The position numbers and the translations under genes are program-made. A model generated the notes under the pieces. It was not told the DNA's origin, did no database searches, and worked only from the letters and a program-made list of their open reading frames with translations. From contig JAUNGU010000009.1 in assembly GCA_030524315.1 (NCBI GenBank), forward strand, positions 1 to 46,761: a stretch of 46,761 bases of DNA, written 5' to 3'. The DNA is from Peptococcaceae bacterium. Lineage in GTDB: Bacteria; Bacillota; Peptococcia; Peptococcales; Peptococcaceae. This document shows positions 40,180 through 46,761 of this stretch, piece by piece (the first letter of the stretch is position 1; each line of letters begins with the position of its first letter).

Positions 40180-40185
40180 GTATGG
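40167..40185. promoter_or_regulatory. Candidate LysR operator
   Basis: CCATAC-N7-GTATGG, a perfect 6-bp-arm palindrome holding a T-N11-A core, overlaps the -35 of the LysR gene in the divergent gap. This is the classic site for LysR autorepression and divergent activation. Confidence 0.6.
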
Positions 40186-40290
40186 AAACGCCAACAATAT
40201 ATGTATTTAACATTGACGCGCCGTCGCTGTACAATAATCTCATCATCACACGGTGTCCGTTACACCATGTCAATACAGGAGGTTTTTCTA

Positions 40291-40869
40291 ATGAAGGTAC
40301 TTGCAATCAATGGGAGCGCCCGCAGGGATGGCAACACGGCGGTGCTCTTGCGCCGCGTCATGGACAGGCTCGAGGCAGCGGGCATCGAGACAGAACTCGT
40401 GCAGCTCGCCGGCGAAAGCCTCGAGCCCTGCCGCGCCTGCTGGGCTTGCGCGGGCCAGGAAAATTGCGTGCATCACAACGACGCCTTTGGCGATATTTTT
40501 GAGAAGATGAAGGCTGCCGACGGCATCATTCTCGGCTCGCCTGTCTATTCTGCCAACGTTTCTGCGACAATGCAGGCGCTCATCGAGCGCGCAGCAGTCG
40601 TCGGCGACATGAACCCCGGCCTCTTCACCCACAAGGTCGGCGCTGCCGTCGCTGCTGCCCGTCGCGGCGGCGCCCTCCACGCCATCGACACGTTGCACCA
40701 TTTCTTCCTCAACCACGAAATGTTTGTGGCTGGCGCGACCTATTGGAACATGGGCTACGGCCGCCTGCCGGGCGAGGTCGAAAAGGATGAGGAAGCCCTG
40801 GCGAATATGGACAGCCTCGGCGCCAATATAGCGCACGTCCTCTGCGCCCTCTCCAAGATGGAAAAATAA
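40291..40869 (+). CDS. Iron-sulfur flavoprotein / NADPH-dependent FMN reductase family
   Basis: A 192-aa flavodoxin-fold protein. The FMN phosphate loop is GSARRDGNTA (8-17). Cys47, Cys50, Cys53 and Cys59 (PCRACWACAGQENC) form the compact CX2CX2CX5C motif of Isf-type iron-sulfur flavoproteins that bind a 4Fe-4S cluster. GSPVYSANVSATMQ supplies the flavin ring contacts. Isf proteins pass electrons and are linked to O2 and peroxide defence in anaerobes. ATG 40291 follows CAGGAGG. It is divergent from LysR. Confidence 0.88.
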   Translation: MKVLAINGSARRDGNTAVLLRRVMDRLEAAGIETELVQLAGESLEPCRACWACAGQENCVHHNDAFGDIFEKMKAADGIILGSPVYSANVSATMQALIERAAVVGDMNPGLFTHKVGAAVAAARRGGALHAIDTLHHFFLNHEMFVAGATYWNMGYGRLPGEVEKDEEALANMDSLGANIAHVLCALSKMEK

Positions 40870-40886
40870 TTCTCACCAAAATAATA

Positions 40887-40915
40887 TTGACATCGTGTCA
40901 AAATAGGAATAGAAT
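40887..40915 (+). promoter_or_regulatory. Promoter of the aldo/keto reductase gene
   Basis: TTGACA (40887-40892), 17-bp spacer, TAGAAT (40910-40915). Confidence 0.75.
40888..40900 (+). promoter_or_regulatory. TetR-type operator 1
   Basis: TGACA-TCG-TGTCA overlaps the -35 of the aldo/keto reductase promoter. Confidence 0.6.
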
Positions 40916-40928
40916 ACAACCAGAAAAA

Positions 40929-40941
40929 TGACACAGTGTCA
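40929..40941 (+). promoter_or_regulatory. TetR-type operator 2
   Basis: TGACAC-A-GTGTCA shares the TGACA/TGTCA arms of operator 1 and lies 41 bp downstream centre to centre (about four helical turns), just after the predicted start point. Confidence 0.6.
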
Positions 40942-40981
40942 GAAATAAATCCAACGTTTTTATCAGAAAGGACAAACGACA

Positions 40982-41929
40982 ATGAGCAAGAGCTTCCCAA
41001 AAATCGCCCTGGGCACCTGGTCCTGGGGCGTCGGCGCTGCCGGTGGCGACCAGGTTTTCGGCAATCATCTCGATGCGGCGGCGCTGCGTCCCGTCTTTGA
41101 GGCGGCAATGGACGCGGGCCTCAACCTCTGGGACACGGCTGTCGTCTACGGTATGGGCGATTCCGAGGAGATTCTCTCGACCTTCACCAAGGAACGCGAC
41201 CGCGCCGATTATTTCCTCTCGACCAAGTTCACGCCGCAGATCGCCGGTAATCAGCCGGACCCAGTCGCCGCCATGTGCGACGGCAGCCTGGCGCGATTTG
41301 CCACCGACTACATCGACCTCTACTGGATCCACAATCCCCAGGACGTCGAGCGCTGGACGCCGTATCTGATTCCCCTGGTCAAAAGCGGCAAGGTCAAGCG
41401 CGTTGGCGTCTCCAACCACAACCTCGCCCAGCTCCGGCGCGCCGAGGAGATTCTCGCTGCCGAGGGCGTGCACGTGAGCGCCGTGCAGAACCACTACAGC
41501 CTGCTCTATCGCTCCTCGGAGGATGCCGGGATTCTCGACTATTGCAAGGAGAAGGGCATCGATTTCTTCTCCTACATGGTCCTTGAGCAGGGCGCGCTGA
41601 GCGGCAAGTACAACACCGCAAACCCCCTTCCTGCCGAGAGCCAACGCGGCGAAACCTACAACCCGCTGCTTGCCAAAATCGAATCCCTCACCGCCGTCAT
41701 GGCGCGCATTGCCTGCGCCCACGACGCCACCGTGCCACAAATCGCCATCGCCTGGGCGATCTGCAAGGGCACCACGCCAATCATCGGCGTCACCAAGGCC
41801 GCCCAGGTTGCCGATGCCGCCAAGGCCGCGAGCCTCGTTCTGACAGATGAGGACATGGCGACCCTCGAGGCCGCCTCACGCCAGACCGACGTCGACACCC
41901 GCGGCAGCTGGGAACAGCCGATGGCCTGA
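40982..41929 (+). CDS. Aldo/keto reductase
   Basis: A 315-aa TIM-barrel NADPH-dependent oxidoreductase of the AKR superfamily. Motifs: LNLWDTAVVYGMGDSEEIL with the catalytic Asp and Tyr, a Lys in FLSTKF, DLYWIHNPQ with the catalytic His, KRVGVSNHN and the cofactor region TPIIGVTKAAQV. It reduces aldehydes or ketones; the substrate is unknown. ATG 40982 follows AGAAAGGA. The promoter carries two TetR-type operators, and a tetR gene follows 51 nt downstream. Confidence 0.93.
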   Translation: MSKSFPKIALGTWSWGVGAAGGDQVFGNHLDAAALRPVFEAAMDAGLNLWDTAVVYGMGDSEEILSTFTKERDRADYFLSTKFTPQIAGNQPDPVAAMCDGSLARFATDYIDLYWIHNPQDVERWTPYLIPLVKSGKVKRVGVSNHNLAQLRRAEEILAAEGVHVSAVQNHYSLLYRSSEDAGILDYCKEKGIDFFSYMVLEQGALSGKYNTANPLPAESQRGETYNPLLAKIESLTAVMARIACAHDATVPQIAIAWAICKGTTPIIGVTKAAQVADAAKAASLVLTDEDMATLEAASRQTDVDTRGSWEQPMA

Positions 41930-41942
41930 GCCGCGCCCACTG

Positions 41943-41951
41943 TGCTATAAT
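41943..41951 (+). promoter_or_regulatory. Extended -10 promoter of tetR
   Basis: TGCTATAAT, about 30 nt before the tetR ATG, with no clear -35. No copy of the TGACA/TGTCA operator is seen here. Confidence 0.55.
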
Positions 41952-41980
41952 GAAGTAAACCATCACAAGGAGGGAGCCAG

Positions 41981-42610
41981 ATGCCAAAAGGATCCGCCGA
42001 GCAGACCCGCGCCCGCAAAAACGAAATCATCGACGCCTGCGCCGCGCTCTATGAAACCATGGGCTTCAAGGACATCACCATCAAGGAAATCGGCAAGGTG
42101 ACGAGCTTTGGGCGCACGTCCATCTACAACTATTTCCAGACCAAGGAAGAAATCTTCCTGGCGCTCCTCGAGCGGGAATACGACGCCTGGGTCGCTGATT
42201 TGGACGCGATGCTGGCAGCCAACGAGACCATGGGCACAGACGCCTTTGCCCAGGCACTGGCCCACACCCTGGAAAAACGCACCCGCCTGCTGCGCCTCAT
42301 GAGCATGAACCACTATGACATGGAGGACAACAGCCGCATGGACAACCTCGTCGCCTTCAAAAAATCCTACGGCGAGGCCCTGCGCGCCGTCAGCCGCTGC
42401 CTGGAAAAATTCTTCCCCCAGATGAGCGATCGCCAGGTGCAGGATTTTATCTATGCCTTTTTCCCCTTTATGTTCGGCATCTATCCCTACAGTGTCGTCA
42501 GCGACAAGCAGCGCCAGGCCATGGCAGCCGCTGGTGCCGACTACGTGTTTCTCTCTCTCCATGAACTGACGGTGAATTGCATCCGCACACTGCTGGCGGA
42601 TGTGGAATAA
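41981..42610 (+). CDS. TetR-family transcriptional regulator
   Basis: A 209-aa TetR/AcrR repressor: N-terminal HTH (IIDACAALYETMGFKDITIKEIGKVTSFGRTSIYNYFQTKEEIFLALL) and a helical ligand domain. ATG 41981 follows AAGGAGGG. It lies between the aldo/keto reductase and the nitroreductase, with a 21-nt gap to the latter, and is the best candidate to bind the paired operators upstream of the reductase. Confidence 0.92.
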   Translation: MPKGSAEQTRARKNEIIDACAALYETMGFKDITIKEIGKVTSFGRTSIYNYFQTKEEIFLALLEREYDAWVADLDAMLAANETMGTDAFAQALAHTLEKRTRLLRLMSMNHYDMEDNSRMDNLVAFKKSYGEALRAVSRCLEKFFPQMSDRQVQDFIYAFFPFMFGIYPYSVVSDKQRQAMAAAGADYVFLSLHELTVNCIRTLLADVE

Positions 42611-42631
42611 AATAGAAAGGAAGCAACCATC

Positions 42632-43144
42632 ATGAATTTTTCTGAGCTTATCCAAAATCGCTATTCCTGCAAAAAATTTGACGGCCGTCCTGTCGAGGCT
42701 GACAAGCTGGCTGCCATTCTCGAGGCAGGCCGCATCGCCCCAACGGCGAAAAATCTCCAGGAGCAGCGCATCTATGTGATGCAATCTGCCGACGCCCTCG
42801 CCAAGGTCGATGCCATCACCCGTTGCCGCTACGGCGCGTCCACGGTGATTGTCGTCGCCTTTGACGCGAAGAACGTCTTTACCTATCCGGGCGAGGCGCG
42901 CGACAGCGGCGTCGAGGACGCCGCCATCGTTGCCACCCACATGCTCCTGGCAGCTGCCGCAGAGGGCGTCGACAGCTGCTGGATCAACCTCTTCGACCCA
43001 GCCAAAGCCGCCGAGATTTTGGAACTGCCCGACAACGAAGAGGTCCTCATGATCCTCGACCTCGGCTACGCCGCCGAAGGCACCGGCCCCCTCAAAACCC
43101 ACACCGATCGCAAGCCCCTGTCCGACACCGTCACCTATCTCTAA
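42632..43144 (+). CDS. Nitroreductase-family flavoprotein
   Basis: A 170-aa FMN-dependent nitroreductase-fold protein, short for the family. It opens with the standard FSELIQNRYSCKKFDGRPVEADKLAAILEAGRIAPTAKNLQ, whose R-S/C-R-F-like region binds the FMN phosphate, and ends with LGYAAEG and the KPLSDTV tail. It reduces nitro compounds, quinones or enones. ATG 42632 follows AAAGGAAG. It is co-transcribed with tetR, so the three genes AKR, tetR and nitroreductase form a probable electrophile-detoxification unit. Confidence 0.9.
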   Translation: MNFSELIQNRYSCKKFDGRPVEADKLAAILEAGRIAPTAKNLQEQRIYVMQSADALAKVDAITRCRYGASTVIVVAFDAKNVFTYPGEARDSGVEDAAIVATHMLLAAAAEGVDSCWINLFDPAKAAEILELPDNEEVLMILDLGYAAEGTGPLKTHTDRKPLSDTVTYL

Positions 43145-43195
43145 AACGCCGAGTCTGCACATTAGGCACACAAATTTCATTATTAGTAAAATGTA

Positions 43196-43224
43196 TAGAT
43201 AAATCCCTCGTCATAGTGTACAAT
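43196..43224 (+). promoter_or_regulatory. Candidate promoter of the 34-aa ORF
   Basis: TAGATA (43196-43201), 17-bp spacer, TACAAT (43219-43224). Confidence 0.45.
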
Positions 43225-43274
43225 ATTTCTAATCAGCAAAAATATTTTGCACTTAGAAAGGGAGGGCGTTGAAG

Positions 43275-43379
43275 ATGACCCACGCGCGCGCTAAAATGAG
43301 CCAGCCAGCGGCCGTCGTCTGCCTATTTCGCGCGCTCACCTTCCAGCACAAACCAATAGAGGACGCATCGCGCCTGTGA
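43275..43379 (+). CDS. Small ORF, 34 aa (possible leader peptide)
   Basis: An open frame starting MTHARAKMSQ and ending IEDASRL. A strong site, AAAGGGAGGG, lies 8 nt before ATG 43275, a promoter sits about 50 nt upstream, and a Rho-independent terminator begins inside the last codons. This is a compact transcription unit just before the large SLH gene. It may be a free small protein or a leader peptide controlling read-through into the SLH gene. It has no recognised family. Confidence 0.45.
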   Translation: MTHARAKMSQPAAVVCLFRALTFQHKPIEDASRL

Positions 43380-43405
43380 CTCACAGCCGCCGTGCGTCCT
43401 TTTTT
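43361..43405 (+). terminator. Terminator between the 34-aa ORF and the SLH gene
   Basis: GGACGCA and TGCGTCC arms enclose a second stem (CTGTG/CACAG) and are followed by six T. It lies 33 nt before the SLH gene start, so that gene must depend on read-through or on a promoter within a very short space. Confidence 0.75.
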
Positions 43406-43437
43406 GCTGCCAATTTTTAGAAAGCGAGAGGATAGCA

Positions 43438-46400
43438 ATGACTAGAAAAATCACAGCCATATTTACTGCGCTAGCGATGGTGCTGAGCCTGCTGCCCGCT
43501 GGCGCCCTGCCGAGCTGGGCGGCGGATACAGCGCCGATGACGTATGATATTTCAAAGGGGTCTGTGGGCCTCCCGGATGACTCTGAAAAGGGCGATTGTC
43601 CTGGCCATATCATCACAGGCAGTTCCGACGAGTACGCTATTTTTGTCACGGGTGGTTCCCACAGGATCATCTTGCAAGATGTGCGTATCGATAGGTCAGA
43701 GGGCACTGATGCTGCATGCGCCTTCGATATTTCAGATGGTAAGGTGGATCTCATCCTCAAAGGCGAAAACAGCTTCGTGAGTGGCGAGGAAAGTGCTGGA
43801 ATCCGGGTGCGCCAAGACGATACGCTGAATATATCGGGTGATGGCAGCTTGACAGCGACCGGTTCTAACAGAGGCGGCGCTGGCATTGGCGGTTCATATC
43901 GCGCTGAGTGTGGCAACATCCATATCAGTGGTGGCACCATCACTGCGATAGGACAGGGTGGCGGTGCTGGTATTGGCGGTGGTTGCGGCGATGAATATTA
44001 CAATCAATCAGGCGGCACGATCGAAATCAGTGGTGGCACTGTCATCGCCACGGGCAGCAATGGCAGCGACGACATTGGCAGTGGTGCCTCTAACCAAGGC
44101 GATGCAGGAACCTTTTCGACAGGGGAAAATGGCAACGCCGTGATTTTTGCCGACACTATTGGCGACAAAAGCGCCCAATCCAGCTGGCGCGGCATCTTCT
44201 TTGAGGGCAACACCGGCAAGGTCTATGGCAATCCGACCCTCCAGCAGAATCTGGAAATTCCCGACGGAAAAACCCTGACCGTGCCAGCAGGCACCAGCCT
44301 CACAGTGCCAGCTGGCAAGACCCTCACCATCCCTGAAAACAGCACCCTGACGGTGGATGGCACCTTCGAACTCAAGGGCAAGCTGGATGGTGACGGTCAA
44401 ATTACGCCGAAGCTATCTGCATCCATTACCGATATAAAAGCAGAGGATAAAGACTACGATGGTAAAGAAATCGACGTGACCTACACCTATAACGGCAATG
44501 GCACCGTCGATGAAACATGGTACGCGGATGATAACGGTAGCAGAGGCGATAAGCTCGGCGCTGCCCCAACCGACGCAGGCACCTATTGGCTCGGCCTCTC
44601 TGCTGAAGCTACAGGATTTTATCAAGCAGTGCCAGAACAGACAAAGCAAGTGACCATCACCCCGGCACCGCTTAATGGCAATGTAGAAATAAGTGGTGAG
44701 CCTGCTTTTGGAAAGACACTGACTGCTACATACACTGAGAATGAGCCGGTTACTTTCCAGTGGCAACGCAATGGTCAGGAAATTGCAACCGGTAAAAGCT
44801 ATGAGCTAACTGCTGAAGATGTGAATCAAAAAATCCGCGTTGTTGCCATCCCGGCAAATAACAATTACAGCGGAACGGTTTCGAGCACTGAGCTGACCGT
44901 GAGCAAAGCCCAAGAATCGGTGCCGAACCTATCGATTATCAATGAAACCGAAAGCGTCACCATTCCGGCAGGATATTCCTATAAGCTGGACAATGCCGAG
45001 TGGACACCGTGCACGGAGCAAACGACTGTCACCGTTGCACCGAAGCAAAAGATCAGCATCCGCAAGGATGAAACAGCGACTCACAGTGCCAGTCCGGCGC
45101 TCGAACTGACAGCGCCAGAGCGAGGCAAGACGCCAAATCTTGCGATTGACAACGCCAGCGAAAGCGTCACCATCCCAGCTGGCTATTCCTACAAGCTGGG
45201 AGAGGCTGGTGACTGGACACCGTGCAAAGACGAAACACCTGTCAAGGTTGAACCAAAGCAAAGAATATCCATCCGCAAGGATTTCACAAATGACAACTAT
45301 GCTAGCATTGCCCAGGAACTGACCGCACCAGTACGTCAAGACACGCCAAATCTTGCGATTGACAACACCAGCGAAAGTGTGACGATTCCAGCTGGTCATT
45401 CCTACAAGCTGGGCGAAGCTACAGACTGGACACCGTGTGATAAAGATACGACTGTCACCGTTGCACCAGAGCAAAAGATTAGCATCCGCAAGAATGCAAC
45501 GACAACAGAATACGCCAGCGACCCACAGGCGCTGACGGCGCCAAGTCGCCTTGATGCACCAACCACCGTCGTCGGCAGCATCAATACGCTGAGCGGTCTC
45601 TCCACCGATATGGAATACAGCCGCGATGGTAAGACGTGGACGGCTGTCAAGGGCGCGAGCATGGATCTAACGGCGGGCGACTACTATGTGCGATTCAAAG
45701 CGACGACTGACAACTTCGCCAGCGAGAGCGTCAAGGTGACTGTCAAGCCGTACAGCGGCAAATACAGCTATGAAACATCCGTGACCCAGCCGGAACACGG
45801 CAAGATCTCTGTCGACAAGTATGTGACCGAGGGTGAAACCGTCACCATCACCGTCACACCAGACGATGGCTATGCTGTCGATTCTGTGAGCGTCACTGAT
45901 AAGCGCGGCAAGACCGTCGACGTCACGAAAAACAGCGACGGCACGTACTCCTTCACCATGCCAAAGGGCAACGTGACCATCACCGCGACCTTTGTCGAGA
46001 GCGACGAGCCGGAACCGGAGCCACAGCCGGAACCAAGCGCGCTCCCATTCACCGACGTGAATGCAGACGCGTGGTACATCGACCCTGTGCGCTTTGTCTA
46101 CAGCGAAGGCCTCATGACCGGCACCAGCGCGACGGAATTCTCGCCGAACCTCACGACGACCCGCGGCATGATTGTCGCCATCCTCTACCGCATGGAGGGT
46201 GAGCCGGATCTCAGCGGTGAGAACCTCGGCTACCCATTTGCCGACGTGGATACAAACGCCTACTACGGCGACGCCGTCTACTGGGCGCGACTCAACGGCA
46301 TCGTCTCGGGCTACAGCAGCGACGCCTTCGGCCCAACCGATAGCATCACGCGAGAACAGCTCGCCGCCATCCTCTACAACTACGCTGAATACAAGGGCGT

Positions 46401-46602
46401 CGACACGAGCGCGCGCAATGACCTGTCGAGCTACGATGATAGCGGCAGCATCAGCGGCTGGGCAACTGACGCCATGCAGTGGGCAAACGCAGAGGGCATT
46501 GTGAACGGCATGAGCGCAAGCGAATTGGCACCAAAGGGCAATGCGACAAGAGCGCAGGTAGCTGCCATGCTCGAGCGTTACATCAAGAACGCTCTAACGT
46601 AA
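43438..46602 (+). CDS. Large secreted SLH-domain surface protein
   Basis: A 1054-aa exported protein. Signal peptide about 1-28 (ALPSWAAD cleavage). Residues about 35-260 form a parallel-beta-like region with GGAGIGG repeats, similar to carbohydrate-binding beta-helix domains. Then comes a stretch of short TLTVPAG repeats, an Ig/MBG-like part (about 325-490), three tandem repeats of about 70 aa (496-707), an InlB-type repeat (about 780-855), a Pro-Glu linker and three SLH repeats (about 868-1054). It should bind the secondary cell-wall polymer and may bind glycans. Codons are less GC-rich in the repeats. The ATG 43438 has only a weak GAGAGGAT site. The gene end lies in a tandem repeat. Confidence 0.9.
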   Translation: MTRKITAIFTALAMVLSLLPAGALPSWAADTAPMTYDISKGSVGLPDDSEKGDCPGHIITGSSDEYAIFVTGGSHRIILQDVRIDRSEGTDAACAFDISDGKVDLILKGENSFVSGEESAGIRVRQDDTLNISGDGSLTATGSNRGGAGIGGSYRAECGNIHISGGTITAIGQGGGAGIGGGCGDEYYNQSGGTIEISGGTVIATGSNGSDDIGSGASNQGDAGTFSTGENGNAVIFADTIGDKSAQSSWRGIFFEGNTGKVYGNPTLQQNLEIPDGKTLTVPAGTSLTVPAGKTLTIPENSTLTVDGTFELKGKLDGDGQITPKLSASITDIKAEDKDYDGKEIDVTYTYNGNGTVDETWYADDNGSRGDKLGAAPTDAGTYWLGLSAEATGFYQAVPEQTKQVTITPAPLNGNVEISGEPAFGKTLTATYTENEPVTFQWQRNGQEIATGKSYELTAEDVNQKIRVVAIPANNNYSGTVSSTELTVSKAQESVPNLSIINETESVTIPAGYSYKLDNAEWTPCTEQTTVTVAPKQKISIRKDETATHSASPALELTAPERGKTPNLAIDNASESVTIPAGYSYKLGEAGDWTPCKDETPVKVEPKQRISIRKDFTNDNYASIAQELTAPVRQDTPNLAIDNTSESVTIPAGHSYKLGEATDWTPCDKDTTVTVAPEQKISIRKNATTTEYASDPQALTAPSRLDAPTTVVGSINTLSGLSTDMEYSRDGKTWTAVKGASMDLTAGDYYVRFKATTDNFASESVKVTVKPYSGKYSYETSVTQPEHGKISVDKYVTEGETVTITVTPDDGYAVDSVSVTDKRGKTVDVTKNSDGTYSFTMPKGNVTITATFVESDEPEPEPQPEPSALPFTDVNADAWYIDPVRFVYSEGLMTGTSATEFSPNLTTTRGMIVAILYRMEGEPDLSGENLGYPFADVDTNAYYGDAVYWARLNGIVSGYSSDAFGPTDSITREQLAAILYNYAEYKGVDTSARNDLSSYDDSGSISGWATDAMQWANAEGIVNGMSASELAPKGNATRAQVAAMLERYIKNALT
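44923..45558 (+). repeat. Three tandem 210-213-bp repeats within the SLH protein gene
   Basis: Units start at 44923, 45133 and 45346, each encoding PNLxI, then SVTIPAG, YKL, DWTPC (EWTPC in unit 1), an acidic or polar turn, KISIRK and ending near LTAP. Units 2 and 3 are closest. Each unit has a single Cys in WTPC. Confidence 0.9.
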
Positions 46603-46711
46603 CATAATGAGTGGCGACGCGAAGCTAGTCCTTTAGGGCCACGACGCGTAGCGAAGCGGAGCTAGTCCCGTAGGGATGTTGCAACGATATGTTGAGAACA
46701 TCCTAGCGTAA
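46567..46711 (+). repeat. Duplicated SLH C-terminal tail (109-bp period)
   Basis: The last codons of the SLH gene (MLERYIKNALT, stop; ATG at 46567) recur as MLQRYVENILA, stop, at 46676-46711, exactly 109 bp later. The second copy has no gene body in front of it. Confidence 0.8.
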
Positions 46712-46761
46712 CATGATGGGGCGCGCGACGCGTAGTGAAACGGAGCTAGTCCCGTAGGGGC
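46616..46761 (+). repeat. Direct repeats downstream of the SLH gene
   Basis: A roughly 33-bp unit starting GACGCGTAG and ending AGTCCCGTAGGG occurs at 46643-46675 and again at 46727-46759. A shorter, diverged form (GACGCGAAG then CTAGTCCTTTAGGG) lies at 46616-46638. The array continues to the window edge. Confidence 0.85.
46676..46711 (+). pseudogene. Orphan C-terminal fragment of an SLH gene
   Basis: Twelve codons (MLQRYVENILA plus TAA) match the terminal residues of SLH domains, including those of the gene directly upstream, but nothing else of the domain is present. It is a remnant left by recombination or deletion within the repeats. Confidence 0.6.

Noticed and set aside
46616-46761. 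CRISPR array
   Set aside because: The repeats are unevenly spaced, diverged, and include part of the SLH coding end; no uniform spacers or cas genes are present.

Overview
The window is a GC-rich, densely packed chromosomal segment from an anaerobic bacterium, most likely of the Firmicutes/Bacillota lineage (Clostridia or Negativicutes; not resolvable from the sequence alone). Pointers are two exported proteins with C-terminal S-layer-homology (SLH) domains, glycyl-radical and radical-SAM enzymes, a CsoR copper regulator, strong AGGAGG ribosome sites, and consensus TTGACA/TATAAT promoters. About 40 protein genes are supported. There are no rRNA or tRNA genes, no CRISPR array and no insertion sequence.

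Layout. 1-4951: a MetE-like methyltransferase, Lon protease with a CIRCE-like element in its leader, and a DUF523-ferredoxin protein coupled to a small orphan. 5321-11902: two closely similar APC amino-acid permeases in tandem, glutamate dehydrogenase with a perfect consensus promoter, an HD phosphohydrolase and a LigB/DODA-family protein. 11956-16941 (minus): MFS transporter, DASS-type anion transporter, arylsulfotransferase-family protein and a Crp/Fnr regulator. 17283-24964 (minus): TRAP transporter (DctP, fused DctQM), a glycyl-radical enzyme whose active-site residues match isethionate sulfite-lyase (IslA) at a constant offset, its activating enzyme (IslB) and an amidohydrolase-fold protein lacking most metal ligands. 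25213-27948: AT-rich RelBE-type toxin-antitoxin pair, LysR regulator, a 60-aa orphan and a cytidylate-kinase-like protein. 28014-35463: SLH-anchored papain-like protease, M18 aminopeptidase, CcdA-like membrane protein, MarR-MATE operon and a small membrane protein. 35588-37988: csoR and a P1B metal ATPase, with three matching operator palindromes. 38052-43144: OhrR and glutathione peroxidase, LysR divergent from an iron-sulfur flavoprotein, then aldo/keto reductase, TetR and nitroreductase. 43275-46761: a 34-aa ORF, a 1054-aa SLH protein and a repeat-rich tail holding a second SLH C-terminal fragment.

Functional picture. The central theme is use of organosulfur compounds. TRAP uptake feeds a C-S lyase (IslA/IslB) expected to release sulfite, next to a regulator, an arylsulfotransferase-family protein and anion transporters. 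The sulfite reductase and aldehyde dehydrogenase needed to complete such a pathway are not in the window. A second theme is amino-acid fermentation (permeases, GDH, M18 peptidase, secreted protease). A third is stress and metal defence (OhrR/GPx, CsoR/ATPase, MarR/MATE, TetR/AKR/nitroreductase). Several regulators have clear palindromic operators at their own or neighbouring promoters.
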